The notes: generated by a model not told the origin, from the letters alone. Positions 1 through 7,982 are shown, counted from the stretch's first letter. The stretch is 64,000 nt of DNA from Streptomyces sp. SID13726 (GCF_010548375.1 NZ_JAAGLY010000005.1:124001-188000), one strand, 5' to 3'. A program made the numbers and translations.

Positions 1-612
1 CCCCAGAGACACCCCCGCGCGTGCCGCCTCCACGAACGCCGTGATCAGGGCCGGGTCCTTGACGCCCCGGCTCGCCTCCACCCCGCTGGAGACGTCGACG
101 CCCCAGGGGCGGGTGACGTCCACGGCCTCGCGGACGTTCTCCGGGGTGAGGCCGCCCGCCAGGAGCCACTTCTCGCCCGCGCCCGCGATCTGCTTCCTCG
201 ACCAGTCCCACGCGATGCCGGAACCCGGCACCGGGGCGTCGAGGAGGAGCATGTCCTCGCCGAGTTCGCCGCAGCGCGGCACGGCGTCGCCGAAGGCCGC
301 CGCGCGGATCAACGTCCAGCCGCCGCCGGAGAGTTCGGCGTAGTAGGCGCGGTCCTCGGGACCGTGCAGCTGGACCGCCCCGATGCCCGACCCGGCGGCC
401 GCGGAGCGTACGTACTCGAGAGGTTCGCGGCGGAAGACCCCCACGGTCAGGATGTGCTCCGGCACCCGGGCGGCCAGCCGGGCGGCCGTCGCGGGGTCGA
501 TGCGGCGCGGGCTCTCGGAGAAGACGAACCCGATGGCGTCGGCGCCGGCCTCGACGGCCGTGTCGACGTCCTGCTCGGTCCGCAGGCCGCAGATCTTCAC
601 GAAGAGGGTCAT
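1..612 (-). CDS. trpF: Phosphoribosylanthranilate isomerase, 3' end outside window
   Basis: This enzyme isomerises N-(5'-phosphoribosyl)anthranilate to CdRP in tryptophan synthesis in the cytoplasm. I translated the minus strand from the ATG at 612. The protein opens with MTLFVKICGL, has QLHG at 81-84 and LLLDAP near 122-127, and ends in view within GVDVSSGVE...KDPALI. Cys8 and Asp125 fit the general base and acid of TrpF (Cys7 and Asp126 in the Thermotoga enzyme). About 204 of roughly 205-215 expected residues are visible, so only the last few codons are missing. It is divergent from the pectate lyase gene. Many streptomycetes use the bifunctional PriA for this step, so a dedicated TrpF is notable. 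Confidence 0.9.
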   Translation of the reverse strand, partial: MTLFVKICGLRTEQDVDTAVEAGADAIGFVFSESPRRIDPATAARLAARVPEHILTVGVFRREPLEYVRSAAAGSGIGAVQLHGPEDRAYYAELSGGGWTLIRAAAFGDAVPRCGELGEDMLLLDAPVPGSGIAWDWSRKQIAGAGEKWLLAGGLTPENVREAVDVTRPWGVDVSSGVEASRGVKDPALITAFVEAARAGVSLG

Positions 613-678
613 GCGGCCAACCGTATCCAATTCGTATCCATGAACAACGATCACATACGTAACCGTTGACGCGGCCAT

Positions 679-692
679 GGCAAGCGCTTACC
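679..692. promoter_or_regulatory. LacI-type operator palindrome
   Basis: The sequence GGCAAGCGCTTACC is an inverted repeat of the form GGNAAGCGCTTNCC around a central AAGCGCTT. It lies 48 bp upstream of the pectate lyase start, just after a TTGACG hexamer at 666-671 that could be a -35 element. LacI-family regulators of carbohydrate genes bind such CG-centred palindromes. Substrate-responsive repression of the lyase is an inference; no LacI gene is in the window. Confidence 0.5.
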
Positions 693-740
693 GTCCCGAA
701 GGATAAGTGCCCCCGTCGCCGCACACCATGGAGACGAACG

Positions 741-2309
741 ATGCACCTGAGATCCTTCATCGCATCCGCCGGCCTCGTCGCCGGCACGCTCGTCGCACTG
801 TCCGGCACCACCGCGCAGGCCGCCACCACCCGGTACGAGGCCGAGACCGGCCCCGCCATCTGCACCGGAGCCATCGAGACCGAGTACGCCGGCTACTCCG
901 GCAGCGGTTTCTGCAACGGCACCAACGCGACCGGCGCCTACGCCCAGTTCACCGTCTCCGCGGCCTCGGCGGGCACGGCCACTCTGAGCGTCCGCTTCGC
1001 CAACGGCACCACCACCGCCCGCGCCGCGGACATCATCGTGAACGGCTCCACGGTGTCGTCGGCGTCCTTCGAGTCCACCGGCGCCTGGACCGGCTGGACC
1101 AACAAGACCCTCACCGTCCCGGTGAACTCGGGCACCAACACGGTCCGGCTGAACCCGACCAGCGCCAACGGGCTGCCCAACGTCGACTATGTGGACGCCG
1201 AGACGTCCGGTACGACCACCCCGCCCGCCGCCGGCACCCTGTACGTGTCGCCGAGCGGCACCGACGGCGCGGCCGGCACGTCGACCGCGCCCACCACGCT
1301 CACCTCGGCGATCAGCCGCGTCTCGTCCGGCGGCACGATCTACCTGCGCGGAGGGACGTACACCTACTCCTCGACGGTGACCATCCCGGCCGGCGGCAAC
1401 GGCACCTCGGCCGCCCGCACCACGCTCGCCGCCTACCCGGGCGAGACGCCGGTGCTCAACTTCGCGGCGCAGAGCGAGAGTTCGTCCAACCGCGGGATCC
1501 AGCTGAACGCCGACTACTGGAAGATCCAGGGCCTGGTCGTCGAGCGGGCCGGGGACAACGGCATCTACGTCGGCGGCAGCCACAACGTCATCGAGCGCAC
1601 GGTGACCCGCTACAACCGGGACACCGGGCTCCAGTTGGGCCGTATCTCGTCCTCGACCCCGGCGAGCGCGTGGCCGTCGGACAACCTGATCCTGAGCGCC
1701 GAGTCGCACGACAACGCCGACTCCGACGGCGAGGACGCCGACGGCTTCGCGGCGAAGCTGACCACCGGCACCGGGAACGTGTTCCGGTACACCGTCTCGC
1801 ACAACAACATCGACGACGGCTGGGACCTCTACACCAAGACCGACACCGGCGCGATCGGCCCGGTGACCGTGGAGTACTCCCTGTCGTACAACAACGGCAC
1901 GCTCAGCGACGGCTCCCAGGCCGGCAACGGCGACCGCAACGGCTACAAGCTCGGCGGCGACGACATCGCGGTCGACCACGTGGTGCGCAACAGCATCGCC
2001 TACCACAACGGCCATCACGGGTTCACCTACAACAGCAACCCCGGCTCGATGACCATCACGAGCAACGTCTCCGTCGGCAACACCGAGCGCAACTTCAACT
2101 TCGAGAAGGGCGGTTCGGTGTTCCGCTCCAACACCTCGTGCGACAGCGGGGCCACCGACCGGTACGTCGGCGACGCGGACAGCTCGAACCAGTTCTGGTC
2201 CGGCACCAACGGCTCCCGCTGCTCCGCGTACACGGGCGCGCTGGGCTGGTCGTACGCCTCGAACGGCAGCCTGGTGGTGACCTTCGGCGGCAGGCCGGTC
2301 ACGCTGTAG
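741..2309 (+). CDS. Secreted CBM35 plus family PL9-type pectate lyase
   Basis: This 522-residue secreted protein probably cleaves pectate by beta-elimination outside the cell. The ATG at 741 has GGAG at 730-733 and starts a signal peptide ending near SGTTAQA (residue 27). Residues 30-153 look like a CBM35 (YEAETG, then VDYVDAE), followed by a short Thr/Pro linker and a right-handed beta-helix from about 165. Asp334, Asp358, Asp359 and Asp362 (in ADGFAAKL and DDGWDLY) have the same spacing as the calcium ligands of Dickeya Pel9A. Lys403 in NGYKLGG is the best candidate for the catalytic lysine. The PL9 assignment rests on this motif spacing; the exact substrate is inferred. Confidence 0.82.
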   Translation: MHLRSFIASAGLVAGTLVALSGTTAQAATTRYEAETGPAICTGAIETEYAGYSGSGFCNGTNATGAYAQFTVSAASAGTATLSVRFANGTTTARAADIIVNGSTVSSASFESTGAWTGWTNKTLTVPVNSGTNTVRLNPTSANGLPNVDYVDAETSGTTTPPAAGTLYVSPSGTDGAAGTSTAPTTLTSAISRVSSGGTIYLRGGTYTYSSTVTIPAGGNGTSAARTTLAAYPGETPVLNFAAQSESSSNRGIQLNADYWKIQGLVVERAGDNGIYVGGSHNVIERTVTRYNRDTGLQLGRISSSTPASAWPSDNLILSAESHDNADSDGEDADGFAAKLTTGTGNVFRYTVSHNNIDDGWDLYTKTDTGAIGPVTVEYSLSYNNGTLSDGSQAGNGDRNGYKLGGDDIAVDHVVRNSIAYHNGHHGFTYNSNPGSMTITSNVSVGNTERNFNFEKGGSVFRSNTSCDSGATDRYVGDADSSNQFWSGTNGSRCSAYTGALGWSYASNGSLVVTFGGRPVTL

Positions 2310-2317
2310 GGCACGAC

Positions 2318-2348
2318 GGGGACCCCGGGCGCCGGGCCCGGGGTCCCC
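2318..2348. terminator. Bidirectional hairpin terminator
   Basis: A 13-bp perfect stem (2318-2330 and 2336-2348) with a GCCGG loop lies between the convergent pectate lyase and haem monooxygenase genes. There is no U tract, as is usual in Streptomyces. Confidence 0.75.
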
Positions 2349-2354
2349 TCGCCG

Positions 2355-2669
2355 TCACTGCTGGGGCGAGGCCTGCTGGACCACTTCGAACGACCACAGC
2401 GCGGAGCCGCTCGCGGCGGGCTTGGGGCGGTCCGCGCCGCCCTGGTGGGACGTCGTCGTCGACCCCTCCATCCACGCCTTGAACGACTCCTCGTCGCGCC
2501 AGCGCGTGTAGACGAGGTAGGTGTCGGTGCCCTCGACGGGACGCAGCAGCTCGAACCACTCGAATCCGTCCGAGTTCTCGACGGTCCCCGCCCGAGCGGC
2601 GAACCGCTTCTCCAGCGTCTCGCGCTGCTCCTCGGGGACCGTGAGTACGTTGATCTTGACGATGCTCAT
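2355..2669 (-). CDS. MhuD-like haem-degrading monooxygenase (ABM fold)
   Basis: This 104-residue protein has the antibiotic-biosynthesis-monooxygenase ferredoxin-like fold and resembles mycobacterial MhuD, which opens haem to release iron. The similarity is visible directly: MSIVKIN, LEKRFAARAGTVENSDGF, LLRPVEG and SFKAW align with the MhuD sequence as I remember it. Asn7, Trp66 and His75 fall at the same numbers as the catalytic Asn and Trp and the haem-ligand His of MhuD. It is a single cytoplasmic gene facing the pectate lyase. A generic ABM protein with another substrate remains possible. Confidence 0.8.
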   Translation of the reverse strand: MSIVKINVLTVPEEQRETLEKRFAARAGTVENSDGFEWFELLRPVEGTDTYLVYTRWRDEESFKAWMEGSTTTSHQGGADRPKPAASGSALWSFEVVQQASPQQ

Positions 2670-2705
2670 GCCCGCAATTGTGCTGCAAGGGGCATCAGAA
2701 GGACG

Positions 2706-3692
2706 TCAGCGGGCGGCGGCCCGTGCGGGCACCTCGCCCTTCCCGTCGACCACCGCGGTCTCCAGCACGGCACTGGTGCCGGCCAGGGTCTCCCTGGTGA
2801 TTCCCCGGTCCGGGTCGGTGATGTAGAAGCGGGAGCCGAGCAGCGCCAGGGTCTTCCTGTCGAAGATCCACTCGTCGCGGGTCGCGAAGCCGGTGTCGTC
2901 GAGGGTGATGGCGATGCCGTGCCGGCCGGTCGCGTCGACGGCGTCCGGGATCTCCCTGACCCCGGGCAGCTTCGCGGCCGCCCGGTAGAACGCGGCGGCG
3001 TTGACGGGCGGCATGACCGTGCCGCTGATCAGATCGCCGATCAGGGAGAACACCGCCTGGTCCGTCGACTCGCCCTCCACGGGCCTGGCCTCCTTCCGGA
3101 GCCGGGCGAGCAGGACGTCGGGGTCGGTGGGCAGGGAGGCGAGCCAGCGGTAGGTGGGGCGGGCGGCGCCCGGCGGGACCGGCTCGGTGGCGTCGACGGG
3201 GATGAGCTGCCCCGGCATGACCGCGTCCTTGCCGCTGGACCTGAGCCATCCGGTGATCCGCAGCGGTCCGGATGCCTGGGCGCTCCAGCGCTCCTCGGTG
3301 TGCAGCGCGCCGAGCCTGACCGGCCCGGTGAAGGTCCCCGTGTTCGCGCGCTCCAGCGACCGCACGTACACGAACTGGTCGTCGCGCACCGGGAGGGTGT
3401 CGCTCGCCATGGCCGCCGTGGCGATCCGGTTCAGGGTGCCGGAGGCGCCCGAGGTCTTCGCGGCGGGAGTGTGCCCGCCGCCGGTGAGCGTGGTGAGCAG
3501 GACTCCCGCTAGGGCCGCCGAGACCAGGGGCACCAGCACGGCCGGACGGACGAACCGGCGCCGTACGGAAGGCTGTTCGGCGTGCCGGGTGTCGTGATCG
3601 ATCTGCTGCATCAGTACGTCCTTGACGTGACGGTGACGCTCCGGCGGGAGGTCCCACTCCGCCGTGGCCAGAAGGTCCTCGGCCTCGTTCAT
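2706..3692 (-). CDS. CU044_5270-type membrane protein, putative anti-sigma partner
   Basis: The 328-residue protein has a soluble N-terminal region of about 48 residues rich in charged residues, one membrane helix near residues 49-66 (PAVLVPLVSAALAGVLL), and an extracytoplasmic domain of about 250 residues containing FVYVRS. This layout is typical of the CU044_5270 family, often encoded just after ECF sigma genes. Its start overlaps the stop of the upstream ECF sigma gene by 4 bp (ATGA), so the two are co-translated. A role in holding the sigma factor at the membrane is inferred from this pairing. No zinc anti-sigma HxxxCxxC motif is present. Confidence 0.75.
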   Translation of the reverse strand: MNEAEDLLATAEWDLPPERHRHVKDVLMQQIDHDTRHAEQPSVRRRFVRPAVLVPLVSAALAGVLLTTLTGGGHTPAAKTSGASGTLNRIATAAMASDTLPVRDDQFVYVRSLERANTGTFTGPVRLGALHTEERWSAQASGPLRITGWLRSSGKDAVMPGQLIPVDATEPVPPGAARPTYRWLASLPTDPDVLLARLRKEARPVEGESTDQAVFSLIGDLISGTVMPPVNAAAFYRAAAKLPGVREIPDAVDATGRHGIAITLDDTGFATRDEWIFDRKTLALLGSRFYITDPDRGITRETLAGTSAVLETAVVDGKGEVPARAAAR

Positions 3693-4318
3693 CGGGTCTC
3701 CTCCTTCAGGAACAGGGCCGCGAGCGCGGCCTCACTCTCCATCTCTCCGCGGGCGGTGGGCGGTTCCGCCTCCGCGCTCAGCCGGGCGAGCCGGGCTCGG
3801 GCCCGCGACAGCCGCGAGCGCACCGTGCCGACGGGCACCCCGAGGGCCTCGGCGGCCTGCCGGTAGTCGAGCCCGGCCGACACGCACAGCGCCAACACCT
3901 CACGGTCCTGCCGCCCCAGCCGCGCGAGCATGCGGTGCACCACGGCGAGCCGCCGCGCGTCGTCGATCCGGCCCGCGGTCTCCTCGGCGAAGTCCTCGAC
4001 CGGCCGCGGCTGCGGACTGCGGGCCAGGAACGCGAGCCGCCGCCGCAGTCCCCGGTTGACGTTGTAGGCCTTGTGCGTGGCGATCCCGAGCAGCCAGGGC
4101 CTGAGCGAGCCCCCGTCCGGTTCCACCGTCTCCCGGGTCCGCCAGGCCGCGAGGAACGTCTCCGACATGACCTCCTCGGCCTCCGCCCAGTTCCCGGTCA
4201 GCCGCAGGGCATGGTTGTGGACGGCCCGTGCGTACAGGTCGTACAACTCCCCGAAGGCCGCCCGGTCGCCGTCCCGGATCCGGGCGCGGGGCGGCTCCAC
4301 CGCATCTGTTTCCCTCAC
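3689..4318 (-). CDS. ECF RNA polymerase sigma factor
   Basis: This 209-residue ECF-type sigma-70 factor directs RNA polymerase to a small regulon. Region 2 spans about residues 16-85 (FGELYDLYARAVHNHALRLTG, then the DxxQ-equivalent AEEVMSETFLAAWR). Region 4 spans about 125-180, with the HTH YRQAAEALGVPVGTVRSRLSRAR. The GTG at 4318 has GGAG ten bases upstream; a GTG at 4300 with GGGAA nearby is an alternative start. It forms an operon with the downstream membrane protein, its likely regulator. Confidence 0.9.
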   Translation of the reverse strand: MRETDAVEPPRARIRDGDRAAFGELYDLYARAVHNHALRLTGNWAEAEEVMSETFLAAWRTRETVEPDGGSLRPWLLGIATHKAYNVNRGLRRRLAFLARSPQPRPVEDFAEETAGRIDDARRLAVVHRMLARLGRQDREVLALCVSAGLDYRQAAEALGVPVGTVRSRLSRARARLARLSAEAEPPTARGEMESEAALAALFLKEETR

Positions 4319-4403
4319 ACCCGTAACGCTCCGGTCCCCTCTGCCGAGTTCCTGTGCACTGCATCACATGTCGCGTCCCGTGGAGCACATACGCTGCGGT
4401 GTC

Positions 4404-4754
4404 ATGGAACAACGCGAGGTCATGCAGAGGGTCGTCGGCATCCTCACCGAGGCGCTTGAGATGCGGCGGCAGGTGCGTGAGCACCCCGAGCGGCAGGTCG
4501 CGTTGACCGGGGCGGTCTCCGCGCTGCTCGTGGAGACGCTGCCGCGGATCCAGCTGCCCGCGGACGCCAGCGGGCACGCGGCGGCGGACGCCGTGGTCGA
4601 GGAGCTGGGGCCGGCCATCGTGAGCATCGCCAACTGCTTCGCGTTCGCCTTCGTGCAGCTGGCCGAGGTCCATGACGAGGGGCGCGCGGAGGTCTCGGCC
4701 GCGGACGTCCTGCGCCACATCTCGCTGCGGTTCGCCGACGGCGGCGGGCAGTAG
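4404..4754 (+). CDS. Conserved hypothetical protein
   Basis: I do not recognise this family. The frame reads MEQREVMQRVVGILTEALEM and continues for about 116 residues, mostly predicted helix, with Streptomyces-like codon use. It is divergent from the ECF sigma gene. The start is uncertain: an in-frame ATG at 4368 exists, neither has a good ribosome binding site, and leaderless translation is possible. There is no signal peptide or membrane segment. Confidence 0.55.
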   Translation: MEQREVMQRVVGILTEALEMRRQVREHPERQVALTGAVSALLVETLPRIQLPADASGHAAADAVVEELGPAIVSIANCFAFAFVQLAEVHDEGRAEVSAADVLRHISLRFADGGGQ

Positions 4755-4838
4755 CCCTGTCGGGTTCTCCCCGAGATTTCCGGGGCGGAACGACATCCGC
4801 TCGGCCGCGAGCGACGAACAGCACCCGGGGATGCGCCT

Positions 4839-4884
4839 GAACGGGGTTCCCGGAGCGGCGAGGGAGGCGCCGGGAACCCCGTTC
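4839..4884. terminator. Bidirectional hairpin terminator
   Basis: A 15-bp perfect stem (4839-4853 with 4870-4884) and a 16-nt loop sit between two convergent genes. Confidence 0.7.
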
Positions 4885-4896
4885 CGTGGCGGTGCG

Positions 4897-5802
4897 TCAG
4901 CGCTTGGGCAGGCCCAGCCGGCCCCGGGTCGCCGCCAGCAGGACCAGGGCCGCCGCCGTCGCGGCGATCAGTGTGGCGCGGGCGGCGTCGCTGTCGTGCA
5001 GCGAGGGGAACATGTCCGACCAGGCGAGCGACAGGAAGTTGTTGACGCCGGTGTGCAGCAGCATCACCAACGGCATGCTCTCGCCGGACCGGTTGAACAC
5101 CCAGGTCATCACGCAGCTGAACGCGATCGTCATCGCCACGAACTGCACCGGCACGGTCCACGCCACGTGCGGTCCGCCGCCCCACTGCGTCAGGAACAGC
5201 GGCAGGTGCCAGCAGCCCCACAGCACACCGACGACCAGGGTCGCGGTCAGGGGGCCGTAGCGGGCCTGCATCCGGGGCATCGCGAACTCCCGCCAGCCGG
5301 GCTCCTCCGCGAGACCTGTGGTGATCATCTGGATGAGCAGTCCGGGGAGGTAGGCGGCAAGGATCGCCGCGGACGGCAGCGCGGGTCCGCGCCCGGCGAG
5401 CGCGGCCGAGGCGAGGGTGAGCGCGGCCGGCACCGAGACCAGCACGACCAGGTACCAGCGCCAACTCACCTTGAACCGCAGCATCCTGGCCCGCCACAGC
5501 CGTAGTCCCGCCCGTCCCTCGGTGAGGCCGGTGACGAGGAGCGCGGAGGCGATCGGGCCGAGGTAGGCGCCGGGCAGGACGCCGGTGAGCTGGCTGCCCG
5601 CGCGGCCGCCGGGGAAGGTGAAGTGCCAGACGCCCAGGCCGTTCTCGGACAGGATGTAGGGCGTCCAGGCGGCCCAGCTCAGCGCGAAGGTGAGCGCGAA
5701 GAACCAGAGCAGGGGGCGGCGGCGGACGGCGGCGCGCAGGCCGGTCGCCCGGTCGCCCGAGGGCGGTCGCTGCTGGGTGGTGACGGGGGCTTGGACGCTC
5801 AC
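4897..5802 (-). CDS. CPBP-family intramembrane metalloprotease
   Basis: This polytopic membrane protein of about 301 residues carries the CPBP (Abi/Rce1) signatures EEPGWREF (glutamate pair and arginine) and GVLWGCWHLPLFL (histidine), plus a later FSCVMTWVFNRSGES segment. Members cleave substrates within the membrane or act in bacteriocin self-protection. I chose GTG at 5802 because AAGGGA precedes it at proper spacing; an upstream ATG at 5868 has no such site. A 16-bp palindrome about 90 bp upstream is also found before the adjacent two-component operon, so this gene is a likely target of that system. Confidence 0.85.
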   Translation of the reverse strand: MSVQAPVTTQQRPPSGDRATGLRAAVRRRPLLWFFALTFALSWAAWTPYILSENGLGVWHFTFPGGRAGSQLTGVLPGAYLGPIASALLVTGLTEGRAGLRLWRARMLRFKVSWRWYLVVLVSVPAALTLASAALAGRGPALPSAAILAAYLPGLLIQMITTGLAEEPGWREFAMPRMQARYGPLTATLVVGVLWGCWHLPLFLTQWGGGPHVAWTVPVQFVAMTIAFSCVMTWVFNRSGESMPLVMLLHTGVNNFLSLAWSDMFPSLHDSDAARATLIAATAAALVLLAATRGRLGLPKR

Positions 5803-5891
5803 CGCGGGGTCCCTTCGAAGGGGCTGATGTGATGCCTCAAGCACACCAGCGCCGACCTCGCGGATCATTGCCGCGCGCGCCCCGAACTCCG

Positions 5892-5907
5892 GTACAGCAG
5901 GCTGTAC
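5892..5907. promoter_or_regulatory. 16-bp palindrome upstream of CPBP gene
   Basis: GTACAGCAGGCTGTAC is an inverted repeat with 7-bp arms and a 2-bp centre. The same element, in reverse complement, occurs at 7967-7982 upstream of the adjacent histidine kinase. Binding by the neighbouring LuxR-type response regulator is inferred. Confidence 0.6.
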
Positions 5908-5908
5908 T

Positions 5909-6568
5909 TCACCGCGCCCGGCGCGCGTCCTCCAGGTAGTGGAGCACGGCCGCCACCCGCCGGTCGACCTGGTCCGTGGGCGCGAGGTCGAGCTTGGCGA
6001 AGATGCTCCGGATGTGCTTGTGCACGGCCCCGTCGGTCACGAACAGCTTCCCCGCGATGGCGGTGTTGCCCAACCCCTCGGCCATCAGGGCGAGTACGTC
6101 CTTCTCGCGTGGGCTGAGCCGTTCGAGCCGGGCGTCCTGGTGGGAGCGGGTGAACAGCTGGGCGACGACCTCGGGGTCGATGGCGGTGCCGCCGGACGCC
6201 ACCCGGTGCAGTGCGCCGAGGAACTCCTCGACCCGGCCCACCCGTTCCTTGAGCAGATAGCCGAGGCCGCCGACCCCGCCGGTGAGCAGCTCGGTCGCGA
6301 AGCTCTGCTCCACATAGGCGGAGAGCACCAGGACGGCGAGGCCGGGCCTGCGCCGCCGGGCCTCGACGGCCGCGCGGACGCCTTCGTCGGTGTGGGTGGG
6401 CGGCATCCGCACGTCGAGGATGGCCACGTCGGGCTCGTGCGCGGCCACCGCGTCGAGGGCGCCCTCCGCGGTGCCGGCCGTGGCGACCACGTCCAGCCCC
6501 TCGGCCCGCAGCAGCAGGGCGAGCCCCTCCCGCAGCAGGGCGTCGTCCTCGGCGATCACGATCCGCAT
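5909..6568 (-). CDS. LuxR/NarL-type response regulator
   Basis: This 219-residue response regulator has a receiver domain (MRIVIAEDDALLREG, phosphoacceptor Asp52 in AILDVRMPP, Lys in YLLKERVG) and a C-terminal LuxR-type HTH (LSPREKDVLALMAEGLGNTAIAGKL). The ATG at 6568 is preceded by GGAG at good spacing. It lies after the histidine kinase gene in the same direction, and the gap between them is a 68-bp tandem repeat that also supplies its ribosome binding site. It probably controls the two promoters marked by the shared GTACAGC palindrome. Confidence 0.92.
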   Translation of the reverse strand: MRIVIAEDDALLREGLALLLRAEGLDVVATAGTAEGALDAVAAHEPDVAILDVRMPPTHTDEGVRAAVEARRRRPGLAVLVLSAYVEQSFATELLTGGVGGLGYLLKERVGRVEEFLGALHRVASGGTAIDPEVVAQLFTRSHQDARLERLSPREKDVLALMAEGLGNTAIAGKLFVTDGAVHKHIRSIFAKLDLAPTDQVDRRVAAVLHYLEDARRAR

Positions 6569-6570
6569 GA

Positions 6571-6719
6571 CAGCTCCATCTCCGGTTCCCCCGGGCCGTT
6601 CGCTTCGGCGGCCCGGCACACGTTCACGCACCGCAAGGCAGCTCCATCTCCGCTCTCCCCGGGCCGTTCGCTTCGGTGGCCCGGCACACGTTCACGCACC
6701 GCACGGCAGCTCCACCTCC
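6571..6719. repeat. 68-bp tandem duplication at kinase/regulator junction
   Basis: Two full copies (6571-6638 and 6639-6706) and a 13-bp partial copy (6707-6719) differ at only a few positions. On the minus strand each begins over codons for the kinase C-terminus ELPCGA plus stop. One copy therefore makes a mini-frame MELPCGA, and the last copy provides the GGAGCT ribosome binding site of the response regulator. Confidence 0.9.
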
Positions 6720-7894
6720 AGCACCGTCGGACCACCGGCCGGGCTGGTCATGCCGAGGGTGCCGTCGTGGGCGGCGACCCGGCGGCGGATGCCGGTGAGT
6801 CCGGAGCCGGCGGTCTCGTCGGCGCCGCCCCGGCCGTCGTCGCGGACGGTCAGCGTGAGCCGGTCGCCGGCGGTGCGGACGGTGACCGCGGCCCGGGACG
6901 CCCCGCTGTGCCTGACGATGTTCGTCAGCGCCTCGGCGACCACGAAGTAGGCGGTCGCCTCCACGGAGGCGGCGCACCGGCGCGGGACGTCGACGTCGAC
7001 CGCGCACGGCACCGCGGACTCCGCCGCGAGCCCGGTGAGCGCCCCCGCCAGGCCCCGGTCCGCGAGCACCGGGGGCAGGATGCCCCGGGAGACGCTCCGC
7101 AGCTCGGCCAGCGCCTGCTCGGCCGCCGACTGGGCGCGCTCCAGGAGTTCGTCGGCGCCGGCCGGGTCGCGGGCGACCATCCGGCGGGCCGCCCCGAGCA
7201 GCACGGTCACCGTGACGATCCGGTTCTGTGTCCCGTCGTGCAACGACCGCTCGATGCGCCGCAGTTCGGTGGCGTGGGCGTCCAGCGCGGCGGCCCGGGT
7301 GGCGGTCAACTCGGCGATGCGCAGGGAGAGATCGGCGTCGGGCCCGGCCGACAGGAGCCGCCGCCCCGGGTCCGCCTGGAGCCGTGCCATACCGGGCGTG
7401 AGGCCCAGGATGATCGCGGTCCAGCCCACCCCGAGCAGGGTCACGGCGAGCGCGTCGGGCCAGCTGTGCGCGCTGCCGATGCCGATGGACGTGGCGGTCG
7501 CGTTCTCCGGGGCGAGCGGCCAGTACAGCGGGAACGCCGTGTCCCGTACGGCGACCACCGGCAGCACGACACCGAGCAGCCCCAGCGGCAGGCCCAGCAC
7601 GAAGTGCCGTACCAGCCAGCGCAGTTCGCGCCTGGTCGTGGGGTCGGTGACGGCGGCCCGCAGCCGGGTGGGGGGCGGCTCGGGCGGGACCACCTCGGGG
7701 CCCCAGCGGGCGAGCCGGACCCGCTCGGCGCCGGCCAGGGCGTGCAGCGCGCGCACCCCGCCGGGCAGCGCCAGCCACAGCAGCACGAACGGCGCCAGGA
7801 CGGCCGTACCGAGTCCGGAGACGAGCTGTCCGAGGGCGGCGGCCGCGGTCGCCGCGGTTCCCGCGACCAGGCGCCCGAGGCCGATGGTGGTCAT
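6692..7894 (-). CDS. NarL-partner sensor histidine kinase
   Basis: This 400-residue membrane kinase has about four hydrophobic segments in its first half (LAPFVLLWLALPGG, LGLPLGLLGVVLPVVAV, ALAVTLLGVGWTAIILG), a HisKA_3 H-box (ERSLHDGTQNRIV) and a GHKL ATPase domain with VVAEALTNIVRHS, DDGRGG and GSGLTGIRRRV. It should autophosphorylate on the H-box histidine and pass phosphate to the downstream regulator. The ATG at 7894 is preferred because AGAGGGG lies five to six bases upstream; a GTG at 7900 would be too close. Confidence 0.9.
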   Translation of the reverse strand: MTTIGLGRLVAGTAATAAAALGQLVSGLGTAVLAPFVLLWLALPGGVRALHALAGAERVRLARWGPEVVPPEPPPTRLRAAVTDPTTRRELRWLVRHFVLGLPLGLLGVVLPVVAVRDTAFPLYWPLAPENATATSIGIGSAHSWPDALAVTLLGVGWTAIILGLTPGMARLQADPGRRLLSAGPDADLSLRIAELTATRAAALDAHATELRRIERSLHDGTQNRIVTVTVLLGAARRMVARDPAGADELLERAQSAAEQALAELRSVSRGILPPVLADRGLAGALTGLAAESAVPCAVDVDVPRRCAASVEATAYFVVAEALTNIVRHSGASRAAVTVRTAGDRLTLTVRDDGRGGADETAGSGLTGIRRRVAAHDGTLGMTSPAGGPTVLEVELPCGA

Positions 7895-7966
7895 GCGCAC
7901 CCCTCTGAGCGGAGGACAACGACCTTATGCCGAAGGGGGGTTCGGATCGCCGTCCCGAGCCGGAAA

Positions 7967-7982
7967 GTACAGCCTGCTGTAC
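7967..7982. promoter_or_regulatory. 16-bp palindrome in divergent promoter
   Basis: GTACAGCCTGCTGTAC is the reverse complement of the element at 5892-5907. It lies between the kinase operon and the divergent small membrane protein gene. An autoregulatory operator is the simplest reading. Confidence 0.6.

Noticed and set aside
651..2018. Minus-strand 455-codon frame over the pectate lyase
   Set aside because: Val/Gly/Ala/Arg-rich shadow; the plus strand carries signal peptide, CBM and catalytic motifs.
4364..5497. Minus-strand frame overlapping the CPBP gene and the small plus-strand gene
   Set aside because: Arg/Pro-rich shadow; the CPBP motifs lie in another frame with a good ribosome binding site.
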